A DNA stretch of 8,066 bases, taken from positions 1 through 8,066 of the forward strand of contig CAMPVQ010000016.1 of NCBI GenBank assembly GCA_946997535.1, in the 5' to 3' direction. The position numbers and the translations under genes are program-made. Shown here piece after piece: positions 5,834-8,066 of this stretch (positions within the stretch are counted from its first letter, which is position 1; each line of letters starts with the position of its first letter). The stretch is from an uncultured Candidatus Saccharibacteria bacterium (GTDB lineage: Bacteria; Patescibacteriota; Saccharimonadia; Saccharimonadales; Saccharimonadaceae). Under the pieces are notes generated by a model that saw only the letters and a program-made list of their open reading frames with translations, was not told the DNA's origin and made no database searches.

Positions 5834-5850
5834 GTTGTTTGTCCCCCCAT
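5830..5850 (-). other. Six-codon upstream ORF overlapping the 731-aa start
   Basis: ATG GGG GGA CAA ACA ACA TGA lies just before the gene, and its TGA overlaps the gene's ATG as ATGA. An AGGAGA stands 12 nt upstream of this ATG. Ribosomes ending here could re-start on the large gene (translational coupling). The 5'-split gene has a similar four-codon frame at 7747-7761. It could be a by-product of the G-rich ribosome binding site. Confidence 0.3.
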
Positions 5851-5905
5851 TTTTGGTTATTGTCTCCTTTTAGGTTTATCTCTGCCACCACGGCTAGATA
5901 CCTGC

Positions 5906-5934
5906 ATTATAACACAAGCGCAATAATTCACCAA
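5906..5934 (-). promoter_or_regulatory. Promoter of the 731-aa gene, TTGGTG-17-TATAAT
   Basis: The -35 TTGGTG (5934-5929) and -10 TATAAT (5911-5906) are 17 bp apart. The spacer tail GCTTGTGT and the leader GCAGGTATCTA are shared with the promoter of the 5'-split gene, and most of the leader with the 698-aa gene. Transcription would start near 5899, about 65 nt before the ATG. Confidence 0.85.
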
Positions 5935-5936
5935 AT

Positions 5937-5961
5937 AAAAAGCCCCTCCAATGGAAGGGCT
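5937..5961 (-). terminator. Intrinsic terminator after the 130-aa gene
   Basis: AGCCCTTCC/GGAGGGGCT with a three-base loop (one G-U pair) is followed by TTTTTATTT on the minus strand. It starts 11 nt past the stop of the 130-aa gene, and its T-run leads directly into the -35 box of the 731-aa gene. Confidence 0.9.
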
Positions 5962-5972
5962 AATAAGTAGGA

Positions 5973-6365
5973 CTAATTACATCTGTAATCGTCTTCGTAT
6001 TCATCACCCCTAACGTCACGTGGCGTATAACAATCGCGTTCGTATTTAATCTTGCCATCTTCGATCCAAGCATGGACCATATATGAGTCGCATTCGCGGT
6101 CGGTGCCAAGGGCAAATGGGTCAATCACCAAAATATCAGTGGTAAAATCACCATCGCGCCGGCGTTTTGCAAATTCCTGCCTCAAATAGGCTATCATTTC
6201 AGAACGCTCGTCGTCATCCTCGTAATCGTCAGAATCGTCTTCTGCGTAATCCGGTAATGAATAATTATTATGTGCGGTGCCACTAGTGGCACTCATTAGG
6301 TAGGCGCAACATGGCGCCAAATTATTTGCTTTATCAGCTTCATCGAGCTTGTCACTGTATTTCAT
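5973..6365 (-). CDS. Small hypothetical acidic protein, 130 aa
   Basis: The ATG at 6365 follows GAGGAAGG at a spacing of about 10 nt. The product has no signal peptide. Residues ~38-56 are an extremely acidic stretch (DYAEDDSDDYEDDDERSE), followed by a likely helix MIAYLRQEFAKRRRDGD (57-73) and a C-terminal part with VHAWIEDGKIKYERDCY (97-113) and another acidic tail. It contains five cysteines. I recognise no family; acidic low-complexity segments make similarity searches unreliable. It is monocistronic, with its own promoter and terminator, between two large secreted-protein genes, mirroring the 107-aa gene. Confidence 0.75.
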   Translation of the reverse strand: MKYSDKLDEADKANNLAPCCAYLMSATSGTAHNNYSLPDYAEDDSDDYEDDDERSEMIAYLRQEFAKRRRDGDFTTDILVIDPFALGTDRECDSYMVHAWIEDGKIKYERDCYTPRDVRGDEYEDDYRCN

Positions 6366-6530
6366 AATACATTAACCTTCCTCGTGTAGAGCCTGACATA
6401 GCAGGTGGGCTGCTAATCCCCGTCCGTAAGTACGAACTAATTATAACTTACCACTGTTAGCTAATAATGTCAACAATTTTGTGTTCAATTAATACCATAA
6501 ATCTTGAGGGGCGCTGAGAGCTGCTCTACT
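6366..6530 (-). other. Intergenic region after the 5'-split gene
   Basis: Apart from the promoter at 6440-6473 this stretch holds a short palindrome AGAGCAGCTCT (around 6515-6525) soon after the stop at 6531. There is no T-run beside it, so no intrinsic terminator is visible for the 5'-split gene and its transcription may read into the 130-aa gene. Confidence 0.4.
6440..6473 (-). promoter_or_regulatory. Promoter region of the 130-aa gene
   Basis: A perfect -35 TTGACA (6473-6468) is followed 17 bp later by TAAGTT, and 22 bp later by a perfect TATAAT (6445-6440). Either hexamer could be the -10; the optimal spacing favours the first and the sequence favours the second. A leader of about 70 nt with small hairpins precedes the ATG at 6365. 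Confidence 0.55.
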
Positions 6531-7744
6531 CTAGTAGCACGGAGACCCAAGGGCTTCGGTAAGGGTGTCGGCCACTTTCTTGGCGTCGGCACTTCGATTA
6601 TACTGCAAATAATAATGTGGTTTATCAAGATAATCCAATGCATCATCCATAGCGCAATAGTCGTCATAACTACACTTCGACTCATCTGGCGCATTAGTAC
6701 ACCCCATCGCGTGCAAGCCAACCCAAAAACCATATTTACCTTCATAATGAGTATTAAAAGCATCATCGACACCACTATACTTACATGTATTATCATAACC
6801 GTAGCCAATAGTGCGGCAAAAATTTATATAGTTACCTTGTCTAGAATAGGCTGGAACATAAGCAAATATCTTAGCTATGTCATCCAAATCCAGCTTAACT
6901 TCTGACATACGAGAACCATACAATAAATGATCAGTCTTCTGTTTACTAGACTTAGTCAAAATAGCAGCGTGTGCCCAAGTCGTGCCGTATTCGCCGTAAT
7001 TAAACCATCCATTGTAATATGTTGGCTTAACTACATACCATGCATCGCCCTTCCATACAACCTTTTCAGTATTAGGATTCATAGGTGTAGCAATAAACTG
7101 ACAATTATACCAATCACCATTACTGTAATAGCATCCATTAGTCGTCCACTTTGGCTTTGGTGGGATGTATGGTGCTGGGGCTGGCGGCTCTGGTGCTGGT
7201 GCCGGTGGTACATACGGTGCGGGTTTACTTGTGGCAGTGTAGGTTAGGCTGGTACTGTAGCTGCCAGTTGGCAAGCGCTTCGAGTCTAAGTTGGCGCCAA
7301 AAGTTAGGTAAAGAGTGCAGTTATCAGCACTAGTACAGTTCCCCTTACTGTCACTAGTGACGTCGGCGAGGGTTGCGGAAGAGACTGAACTAAACGTGGT
7401 GGCATTCTTACCCATACCATATCCCCACTGGTTGGCGGCAAGTTGCCGGTTGGTGCCAGATACAGAATCTATTTTATAAGTAGAGTCCTTATCGTTTACC
7501 AGATTAGGTTGGCTAGCATTCATGCTGAGTGTAAAGCCATAGGTGTTGCTGTTGCGTACTCGCACGCTACTGTTGTGTTTGTAGAGGTTACCGCTACGCT
7601 GCAAGGTGACGGCGGTGGTGTCGAGGTCAATTGAGATGCTGTCCGCGTGGGCTGGCGCGGCGAAACCTAGCAGGATTATCGCAAGAGCGATAAGGCTTAA
7701 AAATCTACCCCCCCCCCGCAGCTGTTTGGTCGTAATTTATTCAT
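6531..7744 (-). CDS. Secreted paralogue without FGE domain, 5' end frameshifted at G10
   Basis: The natural start is ATG at 7744 with GGAGG ten bases upstream, aligned with the start of the 731-aa gene (NKLR versus SKLR). That frame stops at TAA after 15 codons, at 7699-7697, because of a G10 run. One more G, or two fewer, would fuse it to the long frame, giving 404 aa with a clear signal peptide (RFLSLIALAIILLGFAAPAHA/D). Mature domains (404-aa numbering): beta-sandwich-like module ~40-175 with NQWGYGMGKNATTF, a Pro-rich linker PPAPAPEPPAPAPYIPPKPK near 180-199, a WFNYGEYGTTWAHA module matching the WYNYN/QWANA unit, and a Cys-rich C-terminus ending GSPCY. The WGA..LSAS and YDM.GG motifs and the terminal variable segment are absent. 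Phase-variable, frameshift-expressed, pseudogene or sequencing error are all possible. Confidence 0.75.
7708..7717. repeat. Homopolymer of ten C (G10 on the coding strand)
   Basis: Ten consecutive C on the plus strand lie in codons 10-13 of the 5'-split gene, immediately before its signal-peptide core. The 731-aa paralogue has GGGAGGGGG here. With ten G the ATG frame terminates; with 8 or 11 it continues into the secreted protein. Such tracts are typical slippage sites, and also typical sequencing error sites. Confidence 0.85.
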
Positions 7745-7789
7745 TGTTATTTGTCCTCCATTTTTACACCCATTTCCTTAGATACCTGC

Positions 7790-7818
7790 ATTATAACACA
7801 AGCGGGATAAAATACCAA
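7790..7818 (-). promoter_or_regulatory. Promoter of the 5'-split gene, TTGGTA-17-TATAAT
   Basis: The -35 TTGGTA (7818-7813) and -10 TATAAT (7795-7790) have a 17-bp spacer ending in CGCTTGTGT, as in the 731-aa gene. The intact promoter and ribosome binding site suggest the gene is still transcribed despite its frameshift. Confidence 0.85.
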
Positions 7819-7820
7819 AC

Positions 7821-7842
7821 AAAAATGCCCCCGAAGGGGCAT
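7821..7842 (-). terminator. Intrinsic terminator with UUCG tetraloop
   Basis: ATGCCCC/GGGGCAT closes a TTCG loop, followed by TTTTTG on the minus strand. It ends the putative small RNA at 7821-7890 and abuts the promoter of the 5'-split gene, the same terminator-to-promoter arrangement as at 2937-2963 and 5937-5961. Confidence 0.85.
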
Positions 7843-7890
7843 CATACAAATAATACTGGTGGGCGCGGACTTGCGCCGCTCAAGCCCACC
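7821..7890 (-). ncRNA. Possible small RNA with tRNA acceptor/T-arm-like hairpin
   Basis: Between a TATAAT box (7898-7893) and the terminator at 7821-7842 lies about 65 nt with no ORF. Its 5' part folds perfectly: GGTGGGC (7890-7884) pairs with GCCCACC (7864-7858), enclosing a TTGA bulge and a GCGG/CCGC stem with loop CGCAAGT. The loop resembles a tRNA T-loop (tRNA-Ile: TTCAAGT), and CGCCC-ACCA matches the tRNA-Ile 3' end. It could be a regulatory RNA, a tRNA remnant or a footprint of integration. The -35 is weak (TTGTCA at 20 bp). Confidence 0.4.
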
Positions 7891-7891
7891 G

Positions 7892-7920
7892 CATTATATG
7901 CCAACAAGTGGCATATAATG
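7892..7920. repeat. Perfect 11-bp inverted repeat with TATAAT on both strands
   Basis: CATTATATGCC (7892-7902) and GGCATATAATG (7910-7920) are exact reverse complements around a 7-base centre. Each arm contains TATAAT in opposite orientation, so the palindrome could be an operator overlapping the -10 box of the putative small RNA, or a transcript hairpin after the tRNA terminator. Confidence 0.6.
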
Positions 7921-7922
7921 AC

Positions 7923-7950
7923 AAAAATAAAAACGTCCCTTGCGGGACGC
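7923..7950 (-). terminator. Intrinsic terminator of the tRNA operon
   Basis: On the minus strand CGTCCC/GGGACG with loop GCAA (plus an outer G-T pair) is followed by TTTTTATTTTT. It lies 12 nt beyond the CCA end of tRNA-Ile and closes the Ala(?)-Ile tRNA unit. Confidence 0.9.
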
Positions 7951-7961
7951 TCAATAATTTC

Positions 7962-8038
7962 TGGTGGGCGGTTCAGGACTTGAACCTGAGACCTCGTCAT
8001 TATCAGTGACGCGCTCTAACCAACTGAGCTAATCGCCC
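7962..8038 (-). tRNA. tRNA-Ile (GAU anticodon)
   Basis: The 77-nt sequence folds as a full cloverleaf: acceptor GGGCGAT, D-arm GCTC..GAGC with AGTTGGTTA loop, anticodon stem CGTCA/TGACG with loop CTGATAA, and T-arm TCAGG-TTCAAGT-CCTGA. The anticodon GAT is at 8004-8002. CCA is encoded at 7964-7962. Acceptor pair 6-67 is an A-C mismatch; the other pairs are intact. It decodes AUC and AUU. Confidence 0.95.
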
Positions 8039-8044
8039 ACAGCG

Positions 8045-8066
8045 TGGTGGAGATAAAGAGACTCGA
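8045..8066 (-). tRNA. 3' end of a tRNA cut by the window edge, probably tRNA-Ala
   Basis: From the edge the minus strand reads TCGAGT (T-loop), CTCTT (T-stem), TATCTCC (acceptor 3' strand), A, CCA, exactly the 5+7+1+3 geometry of a tRNA end. U at position 70 and the CTCCACCA ending suggest the G3-U70 pair of tRNA-Ala. It lies 6 nt from tRNA-Ile, so the two are probably co-transcribed. The anticodon is outside the window. Confidence 0.75.

Noticed and set aside
6504..6905. Plus-strand 133-codon hydrophobic frame
   Set aside because: It is the antisense shadow of the 5'-split gene; its Ile-rich composition comes from opposite-strand Asp/Tyr/Asn codons, and it has no ribosome binding site.
7602..7604. 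TTG at 7604 as the true start of the 5'-split gene
   Set aside because: The same frame upstream encodes a textbook signal peptide, and the paralogues align through this point, so starting at TTG would discard the export signal.
1..8066. A complete DGR (reverse transcriptase plus template repeat) within the window
   Set aside because: No reverse transcriptase-like ORF exists, and I could not find an adenine-rich copy of either candidate variable region in the intergenic stretches.
1..8066. CRISPR array or insertion sequence
   Set aside because: No regularly spaced direct repeats and no transposase frame; the repeats seen are paralogous genes, promoters or short inverted repeats.

Overview
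The window reads as a chromosomal segment from an uncultured bacterium, probably a member of the Candidate Phyla Radiation (Patescibacteria), Saccharibacteria-like. This is inference from the style of the secreted proteins, small genes with independent promoters and terminators, and standard-code tRNAs; no phylogenetic marker gene is present. Every convincing gene lies on the minus strand, so transcription runs from the right edge towards position 1.

Right edge (7800-8066): the 3' end of a tRNA (probably Ala), a complete tRNA-Ile(GAU) with encoded CCA, its terminator, a perfect 11-bp inverted repeat carrying TATAAT in both orientations, and a possible small RNA whose acceptor/T-arm-like hairpin resembles a tRNA 3' half and which ends in a UUCG-loop terminator.

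Centre (735-7818): three related secreted-protein genes, each behind a near-identical promoter. All encode a signal peptide, an N-terminal beta-sandwich-like module, a Pro-rich or Cys-bounded linker and a Trp/Tyr-rich module. The two full-length members (698 and 731 aa) continue into a formylglycine-generating-enzyme (FGE)-like C-type-lectin-fold domain whose last ~45 residues look like a diversity-generating-retroelement (DGR) variable region. The member nearest the tRNAs lacks that domain, and its signal-peptide region is split by a G10 homopolymer that puts the visible start out of frame, suggesting phase variation or a sequencing error. Two small genes (107 and 130 aa) alternate with the large ones, each with its own promoter and a terminator that runs straight into the promoter of the next large gene. 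No reverse transcriptase or template repeat lies in the window.

Left end (1-734): mostly AT-rich and non-coding, with two very good sigma70-type promoters on the minus strand, a possible 40-aa ORF, two near-identical 16-bp operator-like repeats, a 5'-end hairpin displaying GGAGG in its loop, an 11-bp palindrome, and the start of a possible CDS running off the edge.

Working model (inference): a tandem family of exported, possibly hypervariable binding proteins with mosaic C-termini and an on/off member, suited to surface attachment or host recognition, plus co-located small cytoplasmic proteins of unknown role.
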